A DNA stretch of 64,000 bases from CAYNYF01 sp964401385 (GTDB taxonomy: Bacteria > Planctomycetota > Phycisphaerae > SM23-33). The notes under the pieces were generated by a model. That model was given only the letters and a program-made list of their open reading frames with translations, did not search any database and was not told the origin of the DNA. Positions 1-9,241 of this stretch are shown piece after piece. The stretch is taken from positions 6,438 to 70,437 of the forward strand of contig CAYNYF010000008.1 of the NCBI GenBank assembly GCA_964401385.1, written 5' to 3'. Within the stretch, counting starts at the first letter, position 1; every line of letters begins with the position of its first letter. The position numbers and the translations under genes are program-made.

Positions 1-558
1 AACGGCCCGGTCGTGCCGGCCCGGCGACATGCGGACCGTCATCCCCCCGAGCATCTTCCAGAGCTGCTCTGCCCGCTGAAGATGTCGAGCCGGCGTGCGT
101 GCGGTGGGTGTGACGACGCAGGTTGCGCCCACGAACAGGTCGGCCCTGGCGAACTCGACGCCGCGGCGCTCTCCGCCGGCCATTGGATGGCTGCCGACGA
201 ACGGCCCGCCCCGTCCCAGCACGGATTCGGCCAGGCGTACCACGATGTTCTTGGTGGACCCGACGTCGGTGACCGTGGCCTTGGGCGAAAGGGCGCCGGC
301 CATCGCCAGCAGATGATCTTCATACGCGCCCAGCGGCGTGGCCAGAACGACCATGTCAGAGCCTGCGACCCCGTCAGCGGTCTCCAGCGTGGCGCGGTCG
401 ATGGCGCCGGCGGCCAAGGCCCGATCGAGCGATGACTTCCGCCTGCCCACGCCGACCACCTGGATCGCCTGATCGGCCGCCTTGACAGCGAGACCTACCG
501 ACCCGCCCAGCAAGCCGACTCCGACGACCGTTACTTGATGGAAGTGTCTCTCGCCCAT
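1..558 (-). CDS. tyrA: Prephenate dehydrogenase, partial (C-terminus beyond window)
   Basis: The frame opens with ATG at 558 and runs without a stop to the window edge, giving 186 codons of an N-terminal region. The first residues form an NAD-binding Rossmann fold with the motif VVGVGLLGGSVGLA. Further on come VVLATPLGAYE, VTDVGSTKNIV and the strongly conserved FVGSHPMAGGERRGVEFA, which are the diagnostic prephenate/arogenate dehydrogenase motifs (substrate-binding His in GSHPMAG). The enzyme would catalyse oxidative decarboxylation of prephenate in tyrosine synthesis. A cyclohexadienyl dehydrogenase with broader substrate use cannot be excluded, because the C-terminal half is missing. The gene is divergent from accA. 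Confidence 0.9.
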   Translation of the reverse strand, partial: MGERHFHQVTVVGVGLLGGSVGLAVKAADQAIQVVGVGRRKSSLDRALAAGAIDRATLETADGVAGSDMVVLATPLGAYEDHLLAMAGALSPKATVTDVGSTKNIVVRLAESVLGRGGPFVGSHPMAGGERRGVEFARADLFVGATCVVTPTARTPARHLQRAEQLWKMLGGMTVRMSPGRHDRAV

Positions 559-899
559 AACACGAACGAAAAGGTAACAGCGCGGGAAGGGCGGGTCAAA
601 CGTCCTCTCTCGTCTTCAGCCTGGCACGGGACGCCGGCAAGACCTCTGCTCCGGCCGAGGACCTCGCCGGCCCAACCCGGGCGCATCGCCGGGATTTCGT
701 GAAAACTCCTTGCAAGGCAGAGGTGTATTCGTGAGAATTAATGTTTGCTCAAGAGGAATGTTGGCGAAGGGCGCCGTGGGCGTCCTTGTTTGCTATGTAG
801 CGGTGGCTCCGGTTTCTCGTCGGTTGAGGCATTTGCTGGCTGTGACGGTGAGAATGCGATGGGCCTGAGCGGAGCTTCTATTAGGCCGGAGAGTACGCC
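559..899. other. Intergenic region between divergent tyrA and accA
   Basis: No convincing gene was found in these 341 bases. The stretch must hold the divergent promoters of the dehydrogenase and accA, but I could not single out a convincing -35/-10 pair. A GGAG about nine bases before the accA ATG is the likely ribosome binding site. The long minus-strand frame crossing this region is antisense to accA and was rejected. Confidence 0.5.
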
Positions 900-1916
900 A
901 TGCCGTCCATGAACGGGGCGCGGAACGGCGAAAACGGCTACGTGTTGGGGTTCGAAAAGCCTCTGGCCAAGCTGAATCGCACGATTACGGAGCTGGAGGC
1001 CGAGCAGGCCGGCACTGGGCGCGACCACCACGGCGAGATTCGTAAGCTCCGTGCCCAATATGTGACGCTGCTGAAGAAAACCTACAGCAGCCTGTCCGCC
1101 TGGGAGACGGTTCAGGTGGCCCGCCATCCCCAACGACCGCTGGCGGGCGACTACATCGAGCGGATCGTCAAGGATTTCGTCGAGCTGCACGGCGACCGGC
1201 GGTTCTCCGACGATCGGGCCATTCGGTGCGGGTTCGGCCGCATCGCCGCCGAGCGGGTGGCCATTGTCGCTCAGCATAAGGGGCGCGACACCAAAGAAAA
1301 AATCGAGTGCAACTTCGGCTGCGCCCACCCGGAGGGTTACCGCAAGGCACTGCGGGTGATGAAGCTGGCGGAGAAGTTCTCGCTGCCGATAGTGAGCCTG
1401 ATTGACACGCCCGGGGCCTACCCGGGCGTTGGCAGCGAGGAGCGGGGCGTCGCCGAGGCCATTGCCGTCAACCTCAGGGAAATGAGTCGACTGAAGACGG
1501 CGATCGTCTGTGTCGTCATTGGGGAGGGCGGCTCCGGTGGGGCGCTGGGCATCGGCGTGGGCGACCGGATGGCCATGCTCCAGTTCGCCTACTACAGTGT
1601 GATCAGTCCGGAAGGTTGCGCGGCCATCCTGTGGAAGACGGGCGAGAAGGCGGCCGAGGCGGCCGAGGCGTTGAAACTGACGGCCAAGCACCTGACGGCA
1701 CTGGACGTGGTCGACGACGTGGTGCCGGAACCGCTGGGCGGGGCGCATCGCAACCCGGCCGAGGCCGCCGCCAACGTCGAGCGCTACATCGTCCGCACGC
1801 TGCGGGAGTTGATCAGCTTGGGCACGGATACACTTCACCAGCGCCGTCACCAGCGCTGGCGGCGCATGGGCAGGGTCCTTCGCCTTCAGGCCGTCCAGAC
1901 CGGCACAACGTCGTAG
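900..1916 (+). CDS. accA: Acetyl-CoA carboxylase carboxyltransferase subunit alpha
   Basis: This 338-aa protein has the usual AccA length and layout. It starts with an N-terminal helical segment (FEKPLAKLNRTITELEAE), followed by ARHPQRPLAGDYIERI and the region ELHGDRRFSDDRAIRCGFG. The crotonase-type carboxyltransferase core contains IDTPGAYPGVGSEERG, GEGGSGGALGIGVGDRM and SVISPEGCAAILWK. These residues bind carboxybiotin and acetyl-CoA and form the oxyanion hole. With AccD (not in this window) it transfers CO2 from biotin to acetyl-CoA, the first committed step of fatty acid synthesis. The ATG at 900 is preceded by GGAG. The last 35 residues are basic and poorly conserved. The stop codon is TAG. 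Confidence 0.96.
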   Translation: MPSMNGARNGENGYVLGFEKPLAKLNRTITELEAEQAGTGRDHHGEIRKLRAQYVTLLKKTYSSLSAWETVQVARHPQRPLAGDYIERIVKDFVELHGDRRFSDDRAIRCGFGRIAAERVAIVAQHKGRDTKEKIECNFGCAHPEGYRKALRVMKLAEKFSLPIVSLIDTPGAYPGVGSEERGVAEAIAVNLREMSRLKTAIVCVVIGEGGSGGALGIGVGDRMAMLQFAYYSVISPEGCAAILWKTGEKAAEAAEALKLTAKHLTALDVVDDVVPEPLGGAHRNPAEAAANVERYIVRTLRELISLGTDTLHQRRHQRWRRMGRVLRLQAVQTGTTS

Positions 1917-2185
1917 CTGTTCCGCAATGTTCCGGGGCTCCCGCGTTAGATCGCGACTCAGCAAATGCTGGTGAGATGACCCCCGCTTGCTCGCAGCCCC
2001 AGCCACACAACCGGCGGCAAGTTCCTGATGCTGTTTGTGCTGCTTCGATCCTTCACGCAGTGTGCCCTCTCCTGCGTCTGTCCGAGTATACGGATCGCAG
2101 ATTTCGATCCGCAGGCGTGAAAGCACATGGGGAACGAATCGCTCGATTTCTCAGTGCTCTCATCGGCGATCCGACCGAGACGGCG

Positions 2186-3004
2186 CTACTGTATCGGCTC
2201 CAGCAGTTCGCTGATGAACCGTCCGATCCGGGAGACAAGTTCGTTCCGCGGGGCGTCCTTGGCGTCGGCGATGCGATGCACGATGGCCGAGCCCACGATG
2301 GCCCCGTCAGCAACCTCGCAGACGGTCTTGACCATGTTCGGCCTGGCGATGCCGAAGCCGACGCAGATAGGCGTACGCGTGTGTTCGCGCAGCTCAGCCA
2401 CGCCCTGAATGGTCGTCTCCGGGAGCTTTTTCCGCTCGCCGGTGATGCCTGCCACGGAAATGAAATAGATGAAGCCGCGCGAATGGCGGGCGATTTCCAA
2501 ACGTCGGTCGGGAGGCGTGGTTGGAGCAATAAGCATCACATTCGCCAACCCGCGGGCGGCGGCCGCCGGCTCCAGATCGGCCGCCTCCTCCAGCGGCATG
2601 TCGGGAATGATTAGGCCGTCAAGGCCCACGTCTTTCGCGGCCGAAAGGTAGTCCTTCGTGCCGCTGCGGTAGACGATCGAGTAGCTCACCATCGCCACCA
2701 GGGCGAGTCGCCCTCTGCTGGCGCGGTAGCGGGATACCATCTCGAAAATCTTGTCGCTGCTGATCCCCTTGGACAGGACCTCCGTGTAGCTGGCCTGGAT
2801 GACCGGGCCGTCGGCGATCGGGTCGGAGAAAGGAATGCCCAACTCGGCGATCCGCGCTCCGCGGCGCTCGAACTCCCCCAGCAGCGCCTCGGTGGTTTCC
2901 AGGTTCGGATGGCCGGCGGTGATGAAGGGAAGAAGGGTCTTCTTTCCGGCGGCGCGAAGTTCGCGGAACGTCACCACGATTCGGTTGTCATCGAGGCCGC
3001 TCAC
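2186..3004 (-). CDS. trpA: Tryptophan synthase alpha subunit
   Basis: This 272-aa TIM-barrel protein contains the alpha-subunit signature [17 protein letters not shown] with catalytic Glu54 and Asp65. It also has LPFITAGHP near the start and the phosphate-binding segments VGFGIA and [10 protein letters not shown]. It cleaves indole-3-glycerol phosphate to indole and glyceraldehyde 3-phosphate and channels indole to TrpB. The start is a GTG at 3004 that overlaps the TGA of trpB (GTGA), so translation is probably coupled. The remaining trp genes are not in the window, so trpBA is detached from any complete trp operon here. Confidence 0.97.
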   Translation of the reverse strand: MSGLDDNRIVVTFRELRAAGKKTLLPFITAGHPNLETTEALLGEFERRGARIAELGIPFSDPIADGPVIQASYTEVLSKGISSDKIFEMVSRYRASRGRLALVAMVSYSIVYRSGTKDYLSAAKDVGLDGLIIPDMPLEEAADLEPAAAARGLANVMLIAPTTPPDRRLEIARHSRGFIYFISVAGITGERKKLPETTIQGVAELREHTRTPICVGFGIARPNMVKTVCEVADGAIVGSAIVHRIADAKDAPRNELVSRIGRFISELLEPIQ

Positions 3005-4203
3005 GAGTCGCCTCCCCGCCTTTTGAGGATGTCCGCCACCTCGTTCGCGTCTTTGTCGCCCCGGCCGGAGAGGTTGATCAAGATGATCTTATCGCGGCCG
3101 AGCGTGGGCGCGAGTTTGGCGGCCTCGTGTATCGCATGGGCCGATTCCAGGGCTGGGATGATGCCCTCCGTCCGCGCCAGCAGGCAGAAGGCGTCGATAG
3201 CCTCGTCGTCGGAGCAGGTCGTGTATTGGACCCGGCCGATATCTTTCCAGTGGGAATGTTCCGGGCCCACGCCGGGATAGTCCAACCCGGCCGAGACGCT
3301 GTGGACGGGCGCGGTCTGGCCTTCGGCGTCCTGAAGGACGTAGCTCTTGGCCCCGTGCAGCACGCCCGGAGAGCCGGCCACCAGGGAGGCAGCGTGGTCG
3401 CCGAGGTGCATGCTCCGCCCGCCGGCCTCGACGCCGATCATGCGCACCTGCTCGTCGGCGATCATCGGGGCGAAGATCCCCGCGGCGTTGGAGCCGCCGC
3501 CGATGCAGGCAATGATCACGTCGGGCAGGCGGCCCTCGATTTCCAGCATCTGCTGCCGGGACTCCCGCCCGATGCAACACTGGAATTCGCGGACGATCTC
3601 GGGGAACGGGTGCGGCCCGACGACCGAGCCGATGATGTAGTGGGTGTGCTCGACCGAGGCCATCCAGTCGCGCATCGCCTCGTTGCAGGCGTCCTTCAGC
3701 GTCCGCTGGCCGGTGGTGACGGGAATGACGCGAGACCCCAGCACCTTCATGCGGAAGACGTTCAACGCCTGACGGCGAATGTCCTCGGTGCCCATGTAGA
3801 CGTCGCAGTCCAGGCCGAACGCCGCCGCGGCCGCGGCGGTGGCGACGCCGTGCTGCCCGGCGCCGGTCTCGGCGATGACTCGCTTCTTGCCCATCCGCAG
3901 GGCCAGCAGCCCCTGGCCGAGGGTGTTGTTGATCTTGTGGGCGCCGGTGTGGTTCATGTCCTCGCGCTTCAGGTAGATCCTGGCCCCGCCGAGGTGTTCG
4001 GTCAGCCGCCGGGCGAAGTACATCGCGCTGGGCCGGCCGGCGATCTCACGCAGGCACCGATCGAACTCCGCGAGGAAGTCTTTGTCGGCCATGGCGGTGC
4101 GGAACTCCCGCTCCAGTTGCGCCAGCGCCGCCATCAGCGTCTCCGGCACAAACTGTCCGCCGTACGGCCCGAAATAGCCTGGCTTTTCTTTTGTCTTCGA
4201 CAT
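3001..4203 (-). CDS. trpB: Tryptophan synthase beta subunit
   Basis: The protein is 400 aa from the chosen start, matching the usual TrpB length. It has the N-terminal [16 protein letters not shown] and the PLP-lysine segment [18 protein letters not shown] with Lys90. [10 protein letters not shown] and the phosphate-binding [12 protein letters not shown] follow, with [14 protein letters not shown] late in the chain. It condenses indole with serine to make tryptophan using PLP. The frame stays open to an upstream start at 4269, but conservation begins at the ATG at 4203, so I chose that start. The stop overlaps the trpA start by four bases. Confidence 0.97.
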   Translation of the reverse strand: MSKTKEKPGYFGPYGGQFVPETLMAALAQLEREFRTAMADKDFLAEFDRCLREIAGRPSAMYFARRLTEHLGGARIYLKREDMNHTGAHKINNTLGQGLLALRMGKKRVIAETGAGQHGVATAAAAAAFGLDCDVYMGTEDIRRQALNVFRMKVLGSRVIPVTTGQRTLKDACNEAMRDWMASVEHTHYIIGSVVGPHPFPEIVREFQCCIGRESRQQMLEIEGRLPDVIIACIGGGSNAAGIFAPMIADEQVRMIGVEAGGRSMHLGDHAASLVAGSPGVLHGAKSYVLQDAEGQTAPVHSVSAGLDYPGVGPEHSHWKDIGRVQYTTCSDDEAIDAFCLLARTEGIIPALESAHAIHEAAKLAPTLGRDKIILINLSGRGDKDANEVADILKRRGGDS

Positions 4204-4309
4204 CAGCAGCTCGATCCGCACACGGCCGGACAGCATCGTCGGCGCGGGCACCAAAGATGGACGGCTCAAGAGCCCGTCGTTGCTTTTCCGTGCGTCCTTG
4301 TCGGCAGAG

Positions 4310-5083
4310 TTACCTCAATCCCATTTCGTGGAGGTTATCCAGCGAGATCTTCAGCGAATCAAACGGGTCGCGTTCGTAGCACTCGTCTTGTTCGATGCAG
4401 TACCACTCGACGCCGGCGTCCTTGGCGGCGGCCAGGATCTCCGGCCAGTTCAGGTTGCCTTCGCCGATCTCGGCCATCCGCACCTTGCCGTCGGGGCCGT
4501 AGACCATGTCCTTCAGGTGCAGGACGGGCATCCGCCCGGCATATTTTCGGATCCACGCGGCCGGGTCGCCCCCGCCGGCCTGCACCCAGTAGGTATCGAT
4601 CTCGGCCTTCACGTACTTGGGGTCGGAGTTTTCGTACAGCAGCTCCAGCAACGTCTTGCGACCGACTTTGGCGAACTCGTGGTTATGGTTGTGATAGGAA
4701 AAGTCCATCCCGGCCCGGGCAAGCTTCTTTCCAACCTCTGTGGCCAGTTGAGCGAACTTCACGATCCCCTCGGCGCTGCGGTACTCATTGGGCATGCCCC
4801 CGATGGCAGGATGCTTGCAGCCCCACATCTGGTGCTCTTCGATCACCTTGTCGATCTCATCGGCGAACCGCGGCCAGGACGTGTGCGTCGAGCAGACGGT
4901 CAGCCCTTGGTCTTTGAGCATCCCGGCCAGCTCTGTCGGATCGCACGGTCCGAAGGCGGAAATCTGAATCGCCTCGTACCCTATCTCCCGCACCCTCTTG
5001 AGGGTCCTGGCGATGTCGGTCGGGTTCTGGGTGAACTTCCGCAGCGTGTACATCTGCGCGGCCAGTACGGTCGACATGTTCAT
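4310..5083 (-). CDS. Sugar phosphate isomerase/epimerase (xylose isomerase-like TIM barrel)
   Basis: This is a 257-aa AP-endonuclease-2/xylose-isomerase-like TIM barrel. Metal-site segments characteristic of the family are visible: HNHNHEF in the middle, [21 protein letters not shown], and the terminal [18 protein letters not shown]. The start is the ATG at 5083, which follows AGGAG at good spacing. The frame is open well upstream, but that part is low-complexity shadow sequence. Members isomerise or epimerise keto-sugars or inositol derivatives, and the substrate cannot be told from sequence. It lies just downstream of a membrane protein on the same strand. Confidence 0.85.
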   Translation of the reverse strand: MNMSTVLAAQMYTLRKFTQNPTDIARTLKRVREIGYEAIQISAFGPCDPTELAGMLKDQGLTVCSTHTSWPRFADEIDKVIEEHQMWGCKHPAIGGMPNEYRSAEGIVKFAQLATEVGKKLARAGMDFSYHNHNHEFAKVGRKTLLELLYENSDPKYVKAEIDTYWVQAGGGDPAAWIRKYAGRMPVLHLKDMVYGPDGKVRMAEIGEGNLNWPEILAAAKDAGVEWYCIEQDECYERDPFDSLKISLDNLHEMGLR

Positions 5084-5154
5084 ATTCTCCTGATTATGTT
5101 GCTGAGTATCATTGCCTTCCCGGCGGGCCATCGGGCGATCTCGCGCCGGTCCGA

Positions 5155-6093
5155 TTACGAGCTTTGGGTTTGTCCGGGCGGTTCCTTCCGGAACAAGCGA
5201 GCGTGGCGGATTCGGCGCGACAGCCAGAACCCGGCCACAGCGCCTCCGCCGCCCCAAGCCAGCCAGTCCACTGGCAGGGCCGCCCGCAGCGGTATGCGCC
5301 GGGCTACGATCAAAACGTTGTACCAAGCTGGCCCACTGGACCCTTTCGCGCCGGCGCTGCCCAGGGCGAACACCACCACCGCCATCAGGATCGGCCCCAG
5401 CCAGAACGGAATTGAACTGCGGATCGGAAAGGCCCAATGAGCCGCCAGCGCCCCGACAAAGAAACTTGCCGCCAGGGCGAAGGCAATCTGCCCGCGGTCG
5501 GTCGAGCGGAAAGTGTAGACCAGCAGGGTCAGCGCCACAGCTATTTCCAACAGTCCGGCCCCGGTCATTTGCGGCAAGCGGTTTGCCTTGTGGCCGCGGC
5601 CGGCGGCGGCGGGGGAGCTCGAATCGCTTTCGGGCTGTTCTCCGGCCCAGGTCAAGCGGGGAAAGAGTCTGCCTCCTGCGGCACGAGTCAATGCGATCAC
5701 GACCATTGCGCCGGCCAGGATGCCGGCAAGCGCAAGCACCTCCAGTGCCAGCAGGCAGAACACCCGGCCGCTATTGGCTTCCCAGCGCCACAACATCATC
5801 CGGGCCGGCTCACTGCGCAAGCTCAAGCCGGCCGCACCCACCAGCGTCGCCAGCAACGCTCCCTCCGGCGGCCCCGACAGCGTCAACACCGCGCACAGTA
5901 GCGCAATCCCCCAGACCACGCCAGCGTAGGCGGCCAGCCGGGCGTACGCGCCGTCCGGCAGGAAGGACAGAACGCCCTGCGCTTCCCAGGGCGTGACGGC
6001 GCGCCAACAGACAAACCACGCGAAGACCATGGCGATCGCGGCCGTGACCTGTACCTGCGTTTTTTCCAGCCAGTGCCGTTGCTGCGGGTTCAT
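5155..6093 (-). CDS. Multi-pass membrane protein of unknown function
   Basis: This is a 312-aa hydrophobic protein with about seven or eight likely transmembrane segments. Examples are AAIAMVFAWFVCW, VVWGIALLCAVL, LALEVLALAGILAGAMVVI, EIAVALTLLVYTF and GPILMAVVVFALG. A central loop rich in Ser, Ala and Gly (around ESDSSSPAAAGRG) separates the first four or so segments from the rest. I do not recognise the family. The start at 6093 (MNPQQRHW) is preceded by a GGGAAC stretch; another ATG lies at 6129. It is divergent from pta. Confidence 0.6.
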   Translation of the reverse strand: MNPQQRHWLEKTQVQVTAAIAMVFAWFVCWRAVTPWEAQGVLSFLPDGAYARLAAYAGVVWGIALLCAVLTLSGPPEGALLATLVGAAGLSLRSEPARMMLWRWEANSGRVFCLLALEVLALAGILAGAMVVIALTRAAGGRLFPRLTWAGEQPESDSSSPAAAGRGHKANRLPQMTGAGLLEIAVALTLLVYTFRSTDRGQIAFALAASFFVGALAAHWAFPIRSSIPFWLGPILMAVVVFALGSAGAKGSSGPAWYNVLIVARRIPLRAALPVDWLAWGGGGAVAGFWLSRRIRHARLFRKEPPGQTQSS

Positions 6094-6142
6094 GTTCCCG
6101 ATCCGTCTGAGTGTTGTTACTATCCTCATGATATTCTGCGGA

Positions 6143-6165
6143 CCCGCCTACCCGTCCACGGCGGG
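6143..6165. repeat. REP-like GC-rich inverted repeat
   Basis: CCCGCC at 6143-6148 pairs with GGCGGG at 6160-6165 across an 11-base loop in the divergent region between the membrane protein and pta. The arm motif with flanking GGCAGGCAG resembles elements at 26679-26698 and 55551-55572. This suggests a dispersed REP-like family rather than a gene-specific terminator. Confidence 0.4.
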
Positions 6166-6299
6166 CAGGCAGCTAACGGCCGGCCCGCCCGGCGCCTCAG
6201 CCGGGGCTAAGCCTTGGCAGTCGACCACCTAGCGGGTAGATTGGATGTCGTGCAAACCGATGCGTATCCTAATCGCACAAGACGATAAAGGCAATTCCG

Positions 6300-7316
6300 A
6301 TGGCTGATAGTGTAGTGGACAGGCTTACTGCCAGGGCACGACGGGCATGCCGGCGCGTCGCCCTGCCGGAGTCGGAGGACGCACGCGTACTTCGGGCAGC
6401 CGAGACGATTGTTCGTCGCGGCTACGCCCAGGTGGTGGTGCTCGGCGAGCCGGACAAGGTGCGAGCGTTGGCTGCTGAAATCGGGGCAGACTTAGCGCAA
6501 GTGGAAATCGTGAACCATCTTGGAGACGACGACCGCCAACGGTACATCCAGGACCTATACGAAAGACGGAAGCACAGGGGCCTGACGCTGGAGGAGGCCG
6601 AGGAGATGCTCGCGCATCCGGTTTATTACGCGGGCATGATGCTCCGTGCCGGAAGGGTCGACGGCGTCGTGGCCGGCAGCAACTGCCCGACGTGCGACAC
6701 GGTGCGGGCGGGTATCTACGGCGCCGGCCTGCGGGAGGGCAACAAGACCGTCTCGGCGTGCAGCATAATGAACACGATTGCTCCCGAGGTCGGGGTGGGC
6801 GGCTCGTTGATCTTTGCGGACACGGGCGTGCTGCCAACCCCAACCGTGGAACAGTTGGCGGACATTGCCATCTCGGCCGCGGATAGCTGTCGCGTGCTGC
6901 TGGATGCCGAGCCGCTGGTGGCGATGCTGAGTTTTTCGACCTATGGCTCGGCCTCCGGGCCGGAGGTGGACCGGGTCCGGCAGGCGACGGAGTTGGTGCG
7001 GAAACGGGCTCCGCATTTGAAGGTTGAAGGAGAGATTCAACTGGACGCGGCCCTGGTGCCCGAGGTGGTGCCCCGCAAGCTCCCACACGCCGAGGCGGCC
7101 GGTCGGGCAAACACGCTGATTTTCCCGGACCTCAACAGCGGCAACATCGGCTACAAGCTCGTCGAGCGCCTGGGCAGGGCGACCGCCCTCGGCCCGTTGC
7201 TTCAGGGCCTGGCCAAGCCGGTGAACGACCTTTCGCGCGGGTGCAGCGAGCAGGACATCGTGCTGGTAACGGCCATTACCTCAGTACAGGCCGCCGATAC
7301 CGGGAAAGAAAAGTAA
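6300..7316 (+). CDS. pta: Phosphate acetyltransferase
   Basis: This 338-aa protein matches the short single-domain Pta family in length. It carries [15 protein letters not shown] at the N-terminus, [19 protein letters not shown], the conserved [18 protein letters not shown] and the C-terminal [18 protein letters not shown]. It interconverts acetyl-CoA plus phosphate with acetyl phosphate, and with acetate kinase it makes ATP in fermentation. The end, [16 protein letters not shown], is typical of the family. No acetate kinase gene was seen here. The stop is followed two bases later by a GTG that starts the interrupted PfpI-like gene, so the two were probably co-transcribed. Confidence 0.94.
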   Translation: MADSVVDRLTARARRACRRVALPESEDARVLRAAETIVRRGYAQVVVLGEPDKVRALAAEIGADLAQVEIVNHLGDDDRQRYIQDLYERRKHRGLTLEEAEEMLAHPVYYAGMMLRAGRVDGVVAGSNCPTCDTVRAGIYGAGLREGNKTVSACSIMNTIAPEVGVGGSLIFADTGVLPTPTVEQLADIAISAADSCRVLLDAEPLVAMLSFSTYGSASGPEVDRVRQATELVRKRAPHLKVEGEIQLDAALVPEVVPRKLPHAEAAGRANTLIFPDLNSGNIGYKLVERLGRATALGPLLQGLAKPVNDLSRGCSEQDIVLVTAITSVQAADTGKEK

Positions 7317-7318
7317 CC

Positions 7319-8160
7319 GTGGCGTCCGAGGGCAAACTGAGCAACCGCCGAATCGCTCTGGTCATTGCCGAGGGCTATCACGAGCACGAATTCTGGTTCC
7401 CTTACTATCGCTTTCTGGAAGAAGGTTCCGAGGTCGTGGTGGCCGGCCCGGAGGTGGGAACGGTCCGCGGCGAAGGCCCGGCGGGCAGGAACGGCTTAGC
7501 CCGAACATTTCATGACCTTCTCACGTCCGGCGGGGCCTTTAGGCCGTCGGCTGTGTTCTCCGCGCGAGCTATCCTCGGCGTATCGTAGAGATACGCCTCC
7601 GGAATCTCGCTTGTGCGGCCTTGCCGAGCGACCAAAATGCCCGCGCCGGAAGGAACAGTCTGTCAGGGTACCTCCTCTGCATTTATCGTGAGAACTTTGC
7701 TCGTGAAGCCATCTTCTGGCAATGTGCGCAAGAACGTCATGAAATATCCGGGTTAGCGGCCGAAGTTGCCCAGACCGTGGAACGAATCGACGACGCCGAG
7801 CTGGACGCGGTCTATCTGCCGGGGGGTATCTTCGGCCCGCTGAGCCTGCGGGCCCACGAACCGACACTGAAGCTCGTCCGGGACGCGATGCAGCGGGGCA
7901 TCGTTGTCGCCGCCATCTGCCACGCCCAATGGATACTGGTTTCCGCCGGCGTCGTCCGCGGGCGGAAGCTCACCGGGCCGCCCGACATGGCCGTCGACAT
8001 AACCAACGCCGGCGGCGATTATCAGAAAGCCCGGGCCGTGAGGGACGGCAACCTCATCACGGCCGTGTACTTCGGCTACCTGCCCCACCAGTTCCGCCTG
8101 CTCATGCCGGCCCTGGCGGAGAACCCGGTCGATCTCGGCGTTCAGCAGGTCATTGCCTGA
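7319..8160 (+). pseudogene. DJ-1/PfpI family protein, interrupted by a MITE-like insertion
   Basis: The 5' part starts at GTG 7319 and encodes the family N-terminus (RRIALVIAEGYHEHEFWFPY, then VVVAGPEVGTVRGEG). The 3' part resumes near 7757 with ELDAVYLPGGIFGP, the nucleophile-elbow segment VVAAICHAQWILVSAGVV and RKLTGPPDMAVDITNAGGDY. Between them lies a 253-bp element flanked by TTAG. Removing the element plus one TTAG copy (257 bases) joins the two frames exactly and gives a 194-codon gene of normal PfpI length, with the junction reading RNGLAAEVAQ. The intact ancestor was probably a class I glutamine amidotransferase-like chaperone, deglycase or protease. As it stands the first part stops at about 7588. 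The 3' frame could be translated alone from 7621, but it would lack the N-terminal strand. Confidence 0.85.
7500..7752. mobile_element. MITE-like non-autonomous insertion, 253 bp
   Basis: The ends are imperfect terminal inverted repeats of about 25 bp. The left end reads CCCGAACATTTCATGACC and the right end, reverse-complemented, reads CCCGGATATTTCATGACG. The similarity continues inward through TTCT. The element is flanked on both sides by TTAG (7496-7499 and 7753-7756), a 4-bp target duplication. It encodes no transposase, so it must move in trans. The CCC ends and a TTAA-like 4-bp target recall IS1380/piggyBac-type elements, but that link is a guess. No second copy was seen in the window. 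Confidence 0.85.
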
Positions 8161-8169
8161 GCGCAGGCG

Positions 8170-9063
8170 TCACTTCGCCTTCTTGGGCTCGGGCTTCAAG
8201 ACCTTCCTGATGACGTCGGCGTACGACATCATCACCACGTAGTTCCGCAGGACGAAGCCGTTGTGCTTGAGTCCTTCCTTGGAGTAGTCGCCGTTCCATT
8301 TCGCCGGGTTGGACGGATGCACGCCGTCGCGGGAGATCAGCGTGGGCACTTCGTACGTCCCGCCGGAGACGGACTTGAACTTCGGGCTGGCGCCGGACCA
8401 GTCCTCCGGGCGGCGGTCCATGCAGGCTTGGTAGTAATCGGACACGGGGACCTTCATGTCCTTCGCCACCTTGCGCACCACCTCGACGAACTGCTTGACC
8501 TTGGCGTCGGCCCCGTGGCGCGGGGGGATGGTGCTGAGGATCACCACCGCGCCGTTGTCGAGGCACTTCCGAACGGCCTGGCGCGTGTACTTCTCGTAGT
8601 CGGCGACGCTGACCCCCCCGAGGTCGTTGGTGCCGAACATGATCAGCACGCACTCGGGGTTGAGTTTCTTGAGCCACTTGTCGGCGTTGTCGGCGCACCA
8701 CTTCATGATCATCATGCCGGTGTTGCCGTACTGGTCGCCCTTCCACTTGTGCCAGCAATCATCCTTCATGTAGCCCTTGACCAGGTCGAACGCGGCCTGG
8801 GTGGGCTTGTCGATGTTCTTCTGGGTCCACTTCAGGGAGGCCCAGAAGGCCATGGAGACCGTGATGGAATCGCCGAAGTGGGCGAAGGTTCCCTTCTCGC
8901 CGGTGAACTTGGCGTGGACCTTTTTCATCGGCTCGACCCAGTAGTCCTTCTCGGGCGGCTTCGCTTTGGCTGCCTTGGCGGGCTTTGCGATCTCTTTCTC
9001 GGCCGCCAGCACCGGCGCGACTACCAACGCGACGACAGCAAGCAACAAAATGAACCTTTTCAT
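8170..9063 (-). CDS. Secreted SGNH/GDSL-type hydrolase
   Basis: The protein is 296 aa from ATG 9063, which follows GAGGAGA at good spacing. Residues 1-21 form a Sec signal peptide (MKRFILLLAVVALVVAPVLA). The SGNH blocks are visible: AHFGDSITVS with nucleophile Ser66, FGTNDLGG with Asn146 and Asp147, and SRDGVHPS with catalytic Asp246 and His249. A Lys/Ala-rich linker follows the signal peptide. Relatives are esterases or acetylesterases acting on carbohydrate esters, and the exact substrate is unknown. It would act in the periplasm or outside the cell. It converges on the PfpI pseudogene. Confidence 0.88.
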   Translation of the reverse strand: MKRFILLLAVVALVVAPVLAAEKEIAKPAKAAKAKPPEKDYWVEPMKKVHAKFTGEKGTFAHFGDSITVSMAFWASLKWTQKNIDKPTQAAFDLVKGYMKDDCWHKWKGDQYGNTGMMIMKWCADNADKWLKKLNPECVLIMFGTNDLGGVSVADYEKYTRQAVRKCLDNGAVVILSTIPPRHGADAKVKQFVEVVRKVAKDMKVPVSDYYQACMDRRPEDWSGASPKFKSVSGGTYEVPTLISRDGVHPSNPAKWNGDYSKEGLKHNGFVLRNYVVMMSYADVIRKVLKPEPKKAK

Positions 9064-9241
9064 GAGATGTTCTCCTCTCGTGTCAGCAGGTGTTCGTCCC
9101 CTGTCCATGGACTGTGGAGTCCGCCGCCCATGCGGCCACGGCGGGGCGAAGCAGCATCCTTTGCTCTGGCCAAGTAGATTAACCCGCACCGGCGCGTCAG
9201 GGATTCGGGCAAATTGTAACGGCCGCCGTGGCTGCGCCTGT

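Noticed and set aside
738..2126. 462-aa minus-strand frame covering accA
   Set aside because: It is antisense to accA, which is fully conserved; the frame has no family signature.
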